Source: Tubulanus polymorphus
Lineage: Eukaryota > Nemertea > Palaeonemertea > Tubulaniformes > Tubulanidae
DNA: 64,000 nucleotides
Direction: 5' to 3'
Assembly: GCF_964204645.1 (NCBI RefSeq)
Contig: NC_134030.1
Coordinates: 18,851,110-18,915,109 of the forward strand
Every line of letters starts with the position of its first letter. Positions within the stretch are counted from its first letter, which is position 1. The notes under the pieces were generated by a model. The model was not told the origin of the DNA. It made no database searches and worked only from the letters and a program-made list of their open reading frames with translations. Below, piece after piece: positions 49,701 through 63,439 of this stretch. The position numbers were made by a program, and so were the translations under genes.

Positions 49701-52700
49701 CTCTTTTTAGCCTGAAACCAGCTTTTACACGTGGACTGACGGCAAACCGTTGAGTTACACAGAGTGGTATAAACCAATAGATAACGACACGATACCGGAC
49801 GTACTTCAAGGGTTGATATCTTATGAAAGAAAACAACCGACAAATGACGTGAATATGCCGTGTACAGCGATGATACTGAATAATCCACGAGGATCAGCGA
49901 ACTGGGTTCGATTCCCGTGTCAAATAGAAGAGGTTCACGTGCGATTCTTTTGTGAATCGGAAAGAAATGATATCAATAAAAGTATGGCTGGGATAGAAAA
50001 TGATTCAAAACATAATATGATATCCCAAATTAAACAAGGTATTTTGAATAACAATACGCTGAATACAATGAGTGCAATAGGTTGGTTAGGTATAAATGGA
50101 CAATGTTATCAGGTACTGACACGTTGGGAAAATAAGGAAACTTTTGACGTGGTTAGTGCAAGAGAAATGTGCCGTGAGGTACGCGGGGAAATAGGTATAA
50201 TACAGGACTTGACGCAAGCCAAGGAGATGATTTTCAGATTTCGTTATCAGCATCAATATGGCGCTATATTAACTTTGGATTCTAGCAAGCAGTGGATGAT
50301 AATGAAGCCATTTGTTACCAGGGATGAAATTACTTACGATCAGTCGGTTAATTGGGTAATGATACCCTGGGAAAATGCAAATGACAAAATCCATTCTGTT
50401 TTGTGTTCCTATAATGTAACTGATGAAGAGTTGGCTTCTTTAAGTGGTTGTAAATCGTGGCAGTTTAAATGTAACGATCAAAGATGTATCAGCGACCATC
50501 GCGTATGTGATACCAGACACGACTGTCGACACGGCGAAGATGAACTCAGTTGTACGGATATAAATTCATACAGTCAGTTTCAATGCTTTGATGGTGAGAT
50601 TGTATCAATAAGTGGTTATTGTGATTTCATACAGGATTGTGTGGATGGTTCTGATGAGAATTCGTGTTTTCATGCCCCGTGTTTGTCCGAGGAATTTCGT
50701 TGCATCAGTGGTCAATGTGTCAGTGGGTCGAACAGATGTGACGGAGTAGCTAATTGTAATGACAACTCCGATGAAATTGAATGCACCTCTCAACTATGTC
50801 AGGGGTTCTTATGTAACAGTGGGGACTGTATCAGTTCTCAGTTGTATCAGGATGGAGTCGTGGATTGCACTGGAACTCTTGAGGAAGATGAATTAGTTAC
50901 GAATCCTTATATTACAGTGAATCCTACGATATATTGCAATATTGAACACCACTGTACGACTAACTTCACAAATCTCTGTACAGAATCTAATGAACAAAGA
51001 TGTTCTTTCGATTCTCCTCATTGCTATTCTAGACGTCACAGGTGTATTCTAGAACGAATGACAAATGGTTTCCCAGTTTGTAGAAACCTTGAGCACGTAT
51101 TGAAATGTGAAGAATTTGTATGCCCAGTTGGTACAGTGAAATGTCCAGCATCGTACTGTATACCTATCAGACAGGTGTGCGATGGTCGGTCAGATTGTCC
51201 TAATTCAGAAGACGAGCGAAACTGCGAGACTTTGTCATGTCCGGGAATGTTTAAATGTAGCCAGGAAAAGCGATGTATTCCACAGACTGAAGTTTGTGAT
51301 GGTGTTGTGAATTGTAAACGTACAACTGATGACGAGGCTTTCTGTAACGTCACGTGTCCTAAAGGTTGTGAATGTCAAGGGCATTCGATCAAATGCAACA
51401 ATTCTCGGCTCACATATGTAAATGGAATTTTCCAAGCATCAACGCGAATTTTGTCAAATAACCAAATTGTCTTGGACGTCTTTACATTTTCCCAATACGT
51501 TTATCTCCACATGCTCAACCTCACCGCCAATGAATTGTCTTACCTTTAACCAAACTCGTTCAAGAACCTGCATAACTTACATACATTAGACCTCACACAC
51601 AATAACATAACATCATTATCCACAAATACATTTACTGGTCTGTATAGTTTGAAAGAGTTATTCATAACTGAAAACCCACTACGTCGTTTAGAGGATGACA
51701 CCTTCCAAGATTTAAAGTCACTTCAAGTTCTTGATCTTCATGGACTTTCCTTGTTCGTGCTTGACAAATTCGTATTTAGAGGTCTATCTTCTCTACGATC
51801 GTTGAATATCAGTGGTAACAGAATACGTCGTATTTCACTATACGCATTTTTTGGATTAACTACACTTGAGACCCTCGATATAACCGATAATTACAAAGTC
51901 ATTTCTGTAGATAGACAAGTTTTTGACAATGTAACGACATTAGCATTTCTAACGTCTGATGCTTATAAATTTTGCTGCATGGCTCCGAATGTTGACCAGT
52001 GCCTTCCCGAAGCTGATCAATTTTCCTCCTGTTCAGATCTTATTGGGAATACAGCTCTCAGAGCTATCATCTGGGTCATCGCTTCATGTAGTTTCTTTGC
52101 TAACGGATTTGTCATTTCCCTTCGCATCCGAGCGATTCGATTCTCCTCCTCAAATCCATCCTCAGACATCATCATTATAAACGTTGCTTTATGTGATTTT
52201 ATGATGTCTATATATTTGTTTCTGATCGCTGGAGCCGATTACATGTATAAGGGAATCTACTTTCTCCATTCAGAATCGTGGACGGACAGTGCGCTGTGTC
52301 GTCTTGCCGGGGTCGTGGTATCTATTTCGTGTGAAGGCTCATTGACATTCTTGCTCATAATGACGCGTCATAGATATTCAAATATCGTTAATCCTTTTTC
52401 TGTGAGCCTGATTACATCTCCGAAGTACGTGTCCATTATTTGCTGTATATGTTGGGTTGTCCTGGGCATTATTGCATTACTACCTCTTACACCTGTCCCG
52501 TACTTCGGAAGCAATTTCTACGGCGCTACAGGGGTTTGTTTACCTATGAATTTGATTTCCATTGATGTCGATGCCTGGCATTATTCGTTCATTATTTTTT
52601 CTCTGTCTACGTCAGTCATACTTGCTACGATAATGGTGACTTACGCGCAAATGTACAGGCTTGTATCTGGAAGCAGGTCTGGTTCAGGAAGAGCTGATCC

Positions 52701-52953
52701 TACCGAACTGATTTTGGCCCGCAGAAGTTTGGTGATAAATCTTTGTAATGTAATTTGCTGGTTACCGTTAATTATCGTTCAGTTTTGCGCGGTATTTCGG
52801 GTGGAAATACCGAATCAGGTAGCGGCTTGGCTTGGGGTTCTTTTCTTACCAATCAACTCGTCCCTTAATCCCTTTTTATATACAATACTGACTATTGATA
52901 TAAAGTCCATACGAGCAAAAGCTATGCGCCAAATGAATTGGGTGAACAAATGA
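46726..52953 (+). pseudogene. Receptor copy 4, two nonsense codons
   Basis: Exons: 46726-47928, 48195-49517 and 49711-52953, all in phase. There are only two clear breaks. TAA is codon 4 of the signal peptide (46735-46737), the same change as in copy 2. TAA replaces TTA in the LRR block (51547-51549, after L-S-Y-L). A 6-nt in-frame loss near 51449 removes two LRR residues. The 7TM is complete, with N-P-F-L-Y in TM7 and stop 52951-52953. Without the two stops it would be close to the normal length. Starting translation at a later ATG would lose the signal peptide. It could be dead, or expressed only as a fragment. Confidence 0.85.
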
Positions 52954-53064
52954 AAAATGAAACATCTAGATTCCTTTCGCATAAGAATGCTGCATTTTTC
53001 TTTACATTCAACACAATTCTAGTTCTTGTAGTAGTCATACGCATGGTTATATATAGATATATAT

Positions 53065-53192
<128 letters not shown>

Positions 53193-53906
53193 TCCGGTAA
53201 TGTTGGGTAGTTTCTCTTTTTTTTTTAAATCCAATTGTGATGCGTGTTTTATCATATTTCATCGGTTTGTAGATGGATTTTGACAGTGTTAGTAGGGCCT
53301 GGCTAGTATTTCAGCTATGTAAAATTCATTTGCAACATGAGATTGATATAGAAATCCGTGGCCAGTTTTTGCTGCGCGCATAGAAATTCAGGGTACTCAA
53401 CTTTAAAGCTAGTTTTTTTTTTTAAATAAATTTCCTTAAATTCTAGGAACTGTGCGCATTAACACAATTCAAGTGGAATTCATAGATATCTTGCCCAGTT
53501 TTCGTTGTTCTATGATTATTTAACTGCAGCGCGTCTATTGACATTCCGAGTTTCTGCGCTGTTTCAACTTTGTGTATTTTAGAATAAGGTGTTACTTGTT
53601 CTCATTTTCTGCTGTACCCGCAGATTGCAGCCAGCAAAATGACCCTTTACAATAACGGATATCCCAAGGTCACTTCGACTTAGTCTCAAATTTTATGTGA
53701 TAATCAAGCTAGTTTAGGCCTACCAGGGGTGCAATCATGTCGTCCACCAATCCGTCTACGAGAGAGGAGCGTATCGATCTGATTGTCAGCGTTAAATAAA
53801 AACGAACAGAGATTCGACTAATTAGATGTTAAATGGTGTTTTTATTGGATGTCATCTCGATGATAATAGCAGAGAAACTGACAATTGCTTTCAAGCAATT
53901 TAACAC
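53193..53906 (+). other. 3' flank of receptor copy 4
   Basis: This is homologous to the flanks of the other copies, with the tiny conserved frame at 53737-53799. No other gene is seen. Confidence 0.5.
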
Positions 53907-55106
53907 TCAATATTCGTCCCACGGACATTTTTCATGACAGGTACTTGGACAGTTTGCTTGGCAGGCATCCTTTTGTGCGGCGGGTGTTCGACATTTTACC
54001 CAGCAATTGTTGAGACAGATTTGACAATAATCAGGCTGCGCTGAATCAGCGCCACTAGCGACCATTGCGACCAGAGCTAAAACTACCAGAAACTGAAAAA
54101 GAGTATATTGTTACCAGAGCTGTACTTCCGCGGCTTATCAATGATGATTCCACAGTGGCTGCTCGCTCGAGAGTTCCACGCGTGCCAAGGGCTGACCCAC
54201 AAGGTAAAATATTGTGCAGTAGGACATAAACCACTTTGGCAATAGAGGATTCTACTTGTGGCAAGTAGGGTCCACCAGGTTTCGCTAGTGTGCAACTACT
54301 GTGGCGATAGTTTAAGATCCCACAGTGAAAAAGAAATCGATGAAAATAAAACAACAAAAGAATAGCTGCAAAGCGACGATAACGGGTTTTCTGCCAAAAT
54401 AAATGTTTTTGTCGGGGATTCGAGCCAAATATGATGACTATATTATATCGCGATGTAAGCCTTAAAATCACCTTCGATATCACAGGATTAGAACGTTCAC
54501 TATACGCGACACAATTCTATTTGTAGCGAATTCAAGTCATAGACGGCGGTGTCTTATTTTTACAAGTGGAAGCAAAATCTGAACCCGATAAGATGAATGG
54601 CACTGTTTGACAAAAAATATAACGAACAAATATTTGGTATCCGAAAATCTAATTAATTGCTGAATCTCGGAACCAAACTTTATCAATTCGGGCTTACAAA
54701 TTTCTAGAAATATCAAATGAGTAGGTAATGCGGTTTATGTGTTATAAGTATTATCAATTGTTCTTGTAATTGCCAAAGAGTTCGGTGGCCCTAATAAATC
54801 TATAATTAACATCAGTACACATGATGAAATACGTAAAAGACATAATAATCAAAATATCAAAACAGGACGTGTTTAGTGCTTCATAAAAATGACGACAATT
54901 TACAAATTGACTTACTAATTCAGAGAAATGGTTTGAAAGAAAAGTTTGCAAATCAACTTCCGGTCAGTTTTTTTTTGTAAGGTAACAACGCCAATATACT
55001 TTTAACGAAAATAGTGTGGAAAAAGGTAAGTAGACTGACGATGGAGAATGTGAAGAGAGTTTTCTGCGAAAGTCCATAAAATCCTAATTACCTTTGATGA
55101 CAACAT
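53907..55106 (-). CDS. Secreted eight-cysteine peptide, copy D (two exons)
   Basis: Exon 1 coding is 55106-55092 and exon 2 is 54092-53907. The predicted precursor is identical to A and C; one silent change (GAG to GAA, Glu65) is seen in exon 2. Splice signals are intact. It sits between receptor copy 4 and the only fully open receptor, copy 5, and is divergently arranged with copy 5. Confidence 0.75.
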
Positions 55107-56813
55107 GTTTTGCCGATATTGTAGATCTCAGATCCCTGGCGTTCGTGGAGTCAATGCGATGTGTTTTACTGCATGTGCGTTACGCAAAGACACGGGTGGA
55201 AAATAGCCGTTTGAATAATGGAGATTCGTTATTTGCTAAAACTGTTGAAATTGTGAAGATGATTCCCGACCACTCAGACGCACTCGGTATCGTCAATGTC
55301 AAATAATATATATCGTATTACATTGAAATCAGCAGCTGTGAAACGTACGTCCCTGAGCAGAAACTACCCCGTTGTCCTTGAGATGCTTATTCTGACGATT
55401 CCGCATAGTCTTCATCCATCCGTCCTCTGAAATGACACCATTCTTGAATCGTTGAATTCACCAAGAACGAGATGGTCATCATTAGCTGCTAATTATAATT
55501 TTACTGAATCGTTGATAGTCATCGAGAATGAAAGGGTTGTCATTTGGTAAATAATCATGATTTCGGTGAATCTTAAGAATCATGTAGAGTGAGAAGGCCA
55601 CAAATAACTGGTTATAATTTAACTGGAATTTACTTATTTCTATATAGTACGTATGTGAAACATCTGCTACTCAATTATCATGAATTCTGCGTCGATGTAT
55701 AGAACATGTTACTTGATATAAATATTCGATTTTAAAAAAGCAGCTGGTCATGTAAGTACAGCAATTATGATTGCAATTGATTCAGATGTACTTCGCATTA
55801 TTCCAATACCGTCGAGTTCACTTAAATTACTCTAATCAATATTCTGTTGGATGATTATTATTCGAACCGATTACTATGTTATTGAAACCCTTATCCCAAC
55901 ACGCACAGAATTAAATGAATTACGCATAGACTTTCGGTAGATTTTAGTACTACCAAACTTCGATGATTGATGTATTGACCTCCTTATCCTGTCCTATCCT
56001 GGTCGCGACAATGGTGTACACATTGTACAGCTATGCAGGCGGGTTTGTATCTTTATAAAAACAGACTGATGTTTTTTTTCCGATGCGGACAGTCGCAAAG
56101 ACGGACGGATCAACGGACTGACCAACAGACGCGGGCAAAAGTTAAGGTACCAAGTTCCCCGCTAAGTCCCCGGGACAAAGATATTGTTGCGGTAAACTTG
56201 CAGAGTATTGTTATAATTCTACGTTTATTCTACGTCTGCGAATCTTTGCATAATGAATTGAAGCTCAGTCGATTACGTCGCATCGAGTGGACATTCTATA
56301 CTTAACAACCCCTGAAAAACGGTTGAAGAAATCCTCTGAATTGCCGAGAAATTACAAACAAAAGTAGGTGTATACCTGTTTTGAAACACTCTGCATATAC
56401 TCGTAATGCATCAGCAAAAAATTGATATTCAGGAACGACTTGAACGAAACGAAAATAATTTTGAGTATTTCAAAGTATGATTGGGCATATCGAAATAATC
56501 ACGCGTGGAAACATGAAATTGAGAATTGCTGCTCAGAGCGATGGTGCCGTAATTACTAATATATTGATGTGTATGTCGGAGAGCTAGTACTAATGACAGA
56601 ACGGGGGAAAATATCATACGCGAGTTCGACAAAAATCAGCGGTTGAAAATAATTGCTAGATTTCTAAATTGCTGAGTGAAGCAAATAGATAATTTCAGTA
56701 GAAAGATACAATTGTTCATCATTTATGAGTGGAACCTGAAGATATGTGGGCAACCAAGCAGAATTTGAACAGTGAAGGAATTCCTTCATTCTGACGTGAA
56801 GAAGTTACTCTGT
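55107..56813. promoter_or_regulatory. Divergent intergenic region between peptide D and receptor copy 5
   Basis: This 1.71 kb is nearly identical to the same region before copies 2-4, although much of the copy 5 coding sequence is clearly diverged from them. That suggests recent spread or conversion of the upstream region. No supported gene. Confidence 0.45.
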
Positions 56814-59800
56814 ATGGATCGATTGAGAGCGCTGTTTATAGCGTCACTGATCGTCTGGCGAGGTTTAATCGCACACGCTGATCTGTCTGACTCTGTGACG
56901 ATCAGTTCGTCTTGTCACAACACTTGGTTCCCCGTCGATTCTACGTCCGGTTACATCGTTTCACCGAATTACCCGTCGTTAACGCGCGGTGTTGAATGTC
57001 GTTGGTTCGTCAACAGCTCTTTACCGGGAACTTTCAACATCAAACTATACTACGACATCGAGCCGTCGATATTCTGTAGTGATAACTACCTTCTCGTCGG
57101 TGAGTCCGATAACAGATTCTGCGGTGAAGGAAAACATGAAATCCGCCGTAACGATTCGATGTCGTTGATGTTTAGGAGTAACGTCGATGGTGCGCGGGGT
57201 AGTCGGGTTTATATCACCTATCGTTATGAAAGAAGCCGATTGAGAATCAGTCATCGCTGCAGTGAATCTAATTTTCAAATGGATGAAATGAAAATGTCGA
57301 CAGGATACAAATTCACGATGTTGATGCGTGATGGTTGTCAGATCTTCCTGGAATGGGACGCCCTCTCGACTGGTTCAGCGTTGAATTTGACATTCGCAGA
57401 TTTTGACCTAAAACTCCCACCTTCTGTCGATCCAGCGTCAAGTTTTCGAATCAATGACGGCTGGAACACCAGCAGTGAACCGATAGCGCTTATGGGTGAA
57501 CAACGCGGACAGCAGCCGTCATCGTTTTATACTAAAACAAACAGTGCCGTTTTCAGTTTGCTACATGGGCATGAGGTTACCACAACACTATCAGTTCAGA
57601 TCTATAGAATGTCTGATTGGAACGTCTCTAATCCGTCAATTCGAATGTCTTATAACGAGTCCGGAGTCCTTATTCCAGACGACAACAGTTTACACGTAAT
57701 AACTCGATCAAAACACTTACACTGCTGGTCTATCACAGTGCAGGTGTTACAGTACGTCGTCTTCAACTGGACACGTGATCTCAGCACATCCGGTGACGTC
57801 ATTGGTGTATATAAACTAGAAGGCTTACGCGTTGTAGGAACTGATATTTCACTCGGTTACAACTACCTGGAATCACTGAGTGCTAATTCTGACGGCTTTC
57901 TCGTCATACTGTGCGTTTTAATAAGACCAGGTGTTTTACAGTCGAATGTAAAAATTGAATTTGAAGTTAAATCTATCTCTATAGGAGACGTACAAGTCTA
58001 CAAACCCAAGGTGAGTTAAGATGTCCACTCGGTTATAGCTAAATTTAATGTAACTTATTTTGTGAACCAAAGAATATACATCGTCAAACACCTTTTTTTC
58101 TAATTGCGATAAAGAATATTCAATTTCAAAACACGGTGCCCTCGCGGTGCAACTGATCGAAAAAGTATCTGAAAATTTTAATCAGCCGTTCATTAGTCAT
58201 TCATTTATCCTTCCCTTCCGAACGCAGAGCCGTCGGAAGGAATTTTTCAGTGGCGAGGCTTATCTCTGAAGGGTGGTCTGGGGGCCCTCCCCTAGAAAAA
58301 TTTTGAAAATTCAATCACCGGAGATGCGTTTTGGGGCCATTTCACGGTCTCATTCACAGAAGCATTTGAAGTCGTGAGCCAACCACCTAGTACAGAGAAC
58401 GACGAGCTGCTACGCGGTACAGCATGCTTTCGAAAAAAATTTTGTTAAGCAAAAAATTGGGGCGGCTTGGGCCGCCCCTTCCTCCCCTGTTCCGACGGCC
58501 CTGGAACGGATGAAATACCGTATGAAATATGGTATGAAATGACGTATGAATATGAAATAACTTCCAGTGAAGTGAGCGTTTGTCAGAGATGACGCCTGCT
58601 GACATAAACAATAAAGTTCTGAAATTACCCATTTAGAAATCACATTTCTCTGTAATGGCTAAAACAAAATTCGAACCAGTAGCATATTTGATATTTGTTT
58701 TAATATATCACATTTGACAATATACATTTTACGTAATATTTCGATGTTTCTTCTATTTACAGCGGCACCGCTGAAAGATATTTATGAATTCCTAATAGAA
58801 ACTAAACTCATTGATATTGTAGGTAAAGCGCGATCGGTTTATATCGTCAAACCCCTTTCCTTTTTCTAAGATGAGGTTTACGTATGGTGTATTCAAGTAT
58901 GAATTCGAATGGAAAGTTGAAATCTACGACATCGATCTGGAATTAGCGGTGCTGTCTGTGAATTGCAAAAATGCTGGATTTTATATATATGATGGTGGTA
59001 ATTTCACGGCTAGACGATACGGTCCGTATTGCCCCAGCCCATCGGGATATAGACGAAGCGTCGTCAGTCTGATTACATCAGGCGGCCCGGTGATCATGGT
59101 GGGCTATTCCATTAACAGTCAAATCCAGCACAAGGGCGGCGTGGTATTACGTCCGTCTGACTGTGACGGCTACGCGCTACGGGAAGGAGAATACAGCGTT
59201 ACAGTGCCGCTGACGTCACGCTGTTTCACGGTTTCACCCGAAAAACGAGACGTTCCATTACATCATAGTATCGACATATTATCACCGCACGAATATGAAA
59301 TGAACTCGTGTTTGCCTGATTTTATCTCGTCATATACGCCGTGTAGTCGTTATTTGTCTATCGATAGGCAGCGCCTCGAAAACAGTCTCGTACTGCACAC
59401 TGTTACAGTAAATGATACGCGCTTGTTCAGAAGACGCCCGTACATCATTGAATTGAGGCGCGTATGTCAAACGACGGATAGACGTAACAGACGGTTCGGC
59501 GATGCGGAATCGAATAAAGGCGACTGCGGAATCTTTCAGTCACCGAACTACCCGGCTTCAGTCGGATATTCGAGTAATACGATCAGATACAATCTCAAGT
59601 TCAAATGGAATACAGCCCCGATAGAGTTTTACCGATTCGTTATAAAATATATGGAAATAACACCGTGCATGAAAAGTTCAAAAGGGGTTCGATACTCAAT
59701 CTTTTACGTCGAGGTAATGAAATACAAAGACAGCGAGACGAAACATGGAGATAAACTATGCGGAATATACGCCCGAGCAGGATTACAGTTTTATAGTATC

Positions 59801-62800
59801 AGTACAGGTCCCCTCCTCTGGTTCGAACTGAAAAACGATATTCCGAAATTCCGTATTCAATACATTTTAGAGAAACAATTTTTGATGAAACCGCGCGATA
59901 TTGTCTGCAAATCGGGACTCATAGATTCAGGAGTTTCCTGCGTCAAATATATCAGAGACAAACGTCTGAAATGGGAGAACGCTGAAATATACTGTCAACA
60001 GAAATACGGAGGACATCTTCTCAGTATCAACTCGGAACATGAAATGATTGCTATTAAAAGATTATTTGCTAGTAAACTTCTTCGAGATGGCTATACACAG
60101 AGATCACTTGTGGTGATGATCGGCTCGAAACTGCAGGTAAACTATACACGAATTTTCAAACGTCTTCTGTCAACAGAGATGTTTTAAATTTTCAGCATTT
60201 ATTTCTAGCCTAAACTTGGTTATTACACATGGACTGATGGGAAACCCTTGAGCTACACAGAGTGGTTTAAACCAACGGGAAACGAAACGATACCAGCAGT
60301 TATTCGAGGATTGATATCTTCTCAACGAAAACAACCGATAAATGACGTCAATGCGCCGTGTACGGCGATGATACTGAATAACCCACGAGGATCGGCGAAC
60401 TGGGTTCGATTCCCGTGTCAAATCGAAGACGACTACACGAGTTTCATGTGTGAATTTGACGGAGTTGATGTTGGAGAAAAACGGGGAAATGCAACTGTCA
60501 ACAGTAGTGAATATGGACCAATTGAAATGATGTTTTCATTTAATTATATTCCGAGAAACAATTCACCGTGTAGACGAGGTTGGCTTGGTTTAGCCGGACA
60601 GTGTTATCAGATACTGACACACTGGACAAACAAACAGGGTTTGGATATCAGAGGAGCGAGAGAAATGTGTCGTGAAATCCACGGAGAAATAACTCATCAC
60701 GAATCTGATATCATTAAAAACATAATTGAAACATTGCACTATCGGCACCAGTATGGCGCTGTACTGACCTCTGGTGACAGAATTATAAAACCAATAATCA
60801 CTAGAGATGACATAACTCATACGCAGATAGTTAAATGGATGATAAAACAGTTCGATAATGTCACAGATTTAGCGCATTCAGTGCTATGTTCCTATAATGT
60901 AACTGATGAAGAGTTGGCTTCTACAAGCGGTTGTAAATCGTGGCAGTTTAAATGTAACGATCAAAGATGTATCAGCGACCATCGCGTATGTGATACTAGA
61001 AACGACTGTCAACACGGTGAAGATGAACTCGATTGTTCGGGTTCAAACTTACACAGTCAGTTCCACTGCTCAGATGGACGAGTTGTATCAATAAGTGGTT
61101 TGTGTAATTTCATAAATGATTGTGTTGATGGTTCTGATGAGAACTCGTGTCGTCATCCTCCGTGTCTGTCCGAGCAATTTCGCTGCAAGAGTGGTCAATG
61201 TGTCAGTAAGTATAAAAGATGTGACGGAGTAACTGATTGTAAAGACGGCTCCGATGAAATTGAATGCACCTCTCAACTGTGCCAGGGGTTTTTGTGCAAC
61301 AGTGGAGATTGTATCAGTTATCAGTTGTATCAGGATGGTGTCGTGGATTGCAGTGGAAGTCTTGAAGAAGATGAATTAGTAACAAATGCTAATGTTACGT
61401 TGAATCCTACAGTTAACTGTAATGATGGAAACCTATGTACGACTAACTTCACAAATCTCTGTACGGATTCCGATGAACAAAGATGTTCTTTCGATTCTCC
61501 TCATTGCTATTCTAGACGTCGAAGGTGTATTTTGGAGAGAATGACAAATGGTTACCCAGTTTGTAGAAATCTTCAGCATATATTGAGATGTGAAACATTT
61601 GATTGTCCAGCTGGTACTGTAAAATGTCCAGCATCTTACTGTATACCGATGGGACAGGTGTGCAATGGTCGACCCGATTGTCCTAATTCAGAAGACGAGC
61701 GAAACTGCGAGACTATGTCATGTCCCGGCATGTTCAAATGTGGCCAGGAAAACCGATGCATTCCCCAATCTGAAGTTTGTGATGGTGTTGTGAATTGTAA
61801 CCATACTACTGATGACGAGGCTTTCTGTAACGTAACATGTCCTGGGGGTTGTAAATGTCAAGGCCTTTTGATCGACTGCGGAAATGCCGGTTTAACAAAT
61901 ATTACGGATCTTTTCTCGGCATCAACTCGAGTTCTGATTCTGTCGAATAACACAATTATCATGGAGATATCGACATTTGTTTCATATGATTATCTTCGGT
62001 TGCTCAACATCTCCTTAAATAAATTGTTTTATATTTTACCGAATGCATTCTCAAAGCTGCATAATCTAAACACATTAGACCTTACGTATAACAACGTAAC
62101 ATCATTATACACAAATACATTCACCGGGCTGTATAGTTTGAAAGAGTTATTCATAACTAAAAATCCACTACGTCATTTAGCGGACGATACGTTCCAAGAG
62201 TTGAGATCACTTAGATCTCTCGATCTTCACGGACTTTCCTTGGTTTTACTTGGAGGAAATGTGTTTAGAGGTTTATCTACATTACAGTCTTTGAATATCA
62301 GCAGTAACAGAATTCATCATATTTCACGATATGCATTTGTCGGTTTATCTTCACTTGAAATTCTAGATATCAGCAACAACTACGAAGTTATTTCTGTCGA
62401 CAGAACGGTTTTCAATAATCTGACATCATTGCGCTCCTTACGGTCTGACGCCTACAAGTTTTGCTGCATGGTTCCGAGTGTTGACCGGTGCATTCCCGAA
62501 GCAGATCAATTTTCATCCTGCTCTGATCTGATGGGTAACACAGCCCTCAGAGCTATCATCTGGGTCATCTCTACGTTCAGTTTCTTTCTGAACAGTATCG
62601 TCATTTTATTCCGTGTTCGATCATTTCGACTTTCATCCTCCGAAAAGCGTAACATATCTTCTGACATCATTATCATCAGTATCGCAGCTTGTGATTTTCT
62701 GATGTCGATTTATTTGTTTCTGATCGCGGGAGCTGACTACGTGTATAAAGGAGTTTATTTCCTATATTCTGAAACTTGGACGGACAGTTCATTGTGTAGT

Positions 62801-63439
62801 TTCGCTGGTGTTATGGTTACTATTTCTTGTGAAGGCTCATTGACGTTTCTATTCATTCTAACGCGTCACAGATATTCAAATATCGTTGATCCATTTTCTG
62901 GAAGCTCGATTACATCTCCGAGATATGTGTCCATTATTTCTTGCCTATGTTGGCTCATCGTAAGTGTAATTTCTTTAATACCACTGTCACAATCGACTTA
63001 TTTCGGCAATACATTTTACGGATCTACTGGAGTTTGTTTACCTATGAATTTAATTTCAATTGATAGCAATGCCTGGCAATATTCATTCGCTATTTTTGCC
63101 GTGTTTAACTCGGTCGTACTTGCTACAATAATGATGACGTATGCACAGATGTACAGACTCGTATCCGGAAGCAGGTCCGGCTCGGGTAGAGCTGATCCTA
63201 CCGAATTGATTCTGGCACGTAGAAGTTTAGTGATAAATCTGTGTAATTTATTTTGCTGGTTACCGATAATTATCGTTCAGTTTTGCGCTGTATTCCGAGT
63301 CGAGATACCGAACCAAGTGGCGGCTTGGTTGGCGGTACTTTTCCTACCGATCAACTCGTCACTGAATCCACTTCTTTACACCATCCTCACTATCGATATA
63401 AAATCAATACGAGCAAAAACCAAACGCCGAAACTATTAG
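56814..63439 (+). CDS. Receptor copy 5: intact CUB/C-type lectin/LDLa/LRR GPCR
   Basis: Exons: 56814-58010 (399 codons), 58823-60136 (438) and 60209-63439, all phase 0, total 1,913 residues with no break. Signal peptide about 1-22. CUB 1 is about 25-135, with a related module to 399. A CUB-like block is about 632-748. C-type lectin domain 1 is about 762-918 (exon border inside) and domain 2 about 957-1066. About seven LDLa repeats span 1078-1377 (C-D-G-x-x-D-C and S-D-E-x-x-C). LRR cap and LRRs are about 1381-1588, and the 7TM about 1617-1898. TM2 has S-I-A-A-C-D-F-L-M-S, typical of LGRs. TM7 has N-P-L-L-Y. The usual D/E-R-Y at the end of TM3 is H-R-Y (His codon 62867-62869). The expected role is a cell-surface receptor coupling extracellular binding to G proteins. 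The ligand is unknown. GRL101/relaxin-type LGRs are the nearest known relatives but lack CUB and lectin domains. Confidence 0.88.
58225..58503. mobile_element. Short non-autonomous DNA transposon (MITE) in intron 1 of receptor copy 5
   Basis: The 279-bp element begins CAGAGCCGTCGGAA and ends TTCCGACGGCCCTG, terminal inverted repeats of 14 bases with one mismatch. GAACG directly flanks both ends (58220-58224 and 58504-58508), which fits a 5-bp target-site duplication. It has no coding capacity. The CAG-start termini suggest a hAT-like family, but this is a guess. It explains part of why intron 1 is 812 bp here against 265-266 bp in the other copies. Confidence 0.75.
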
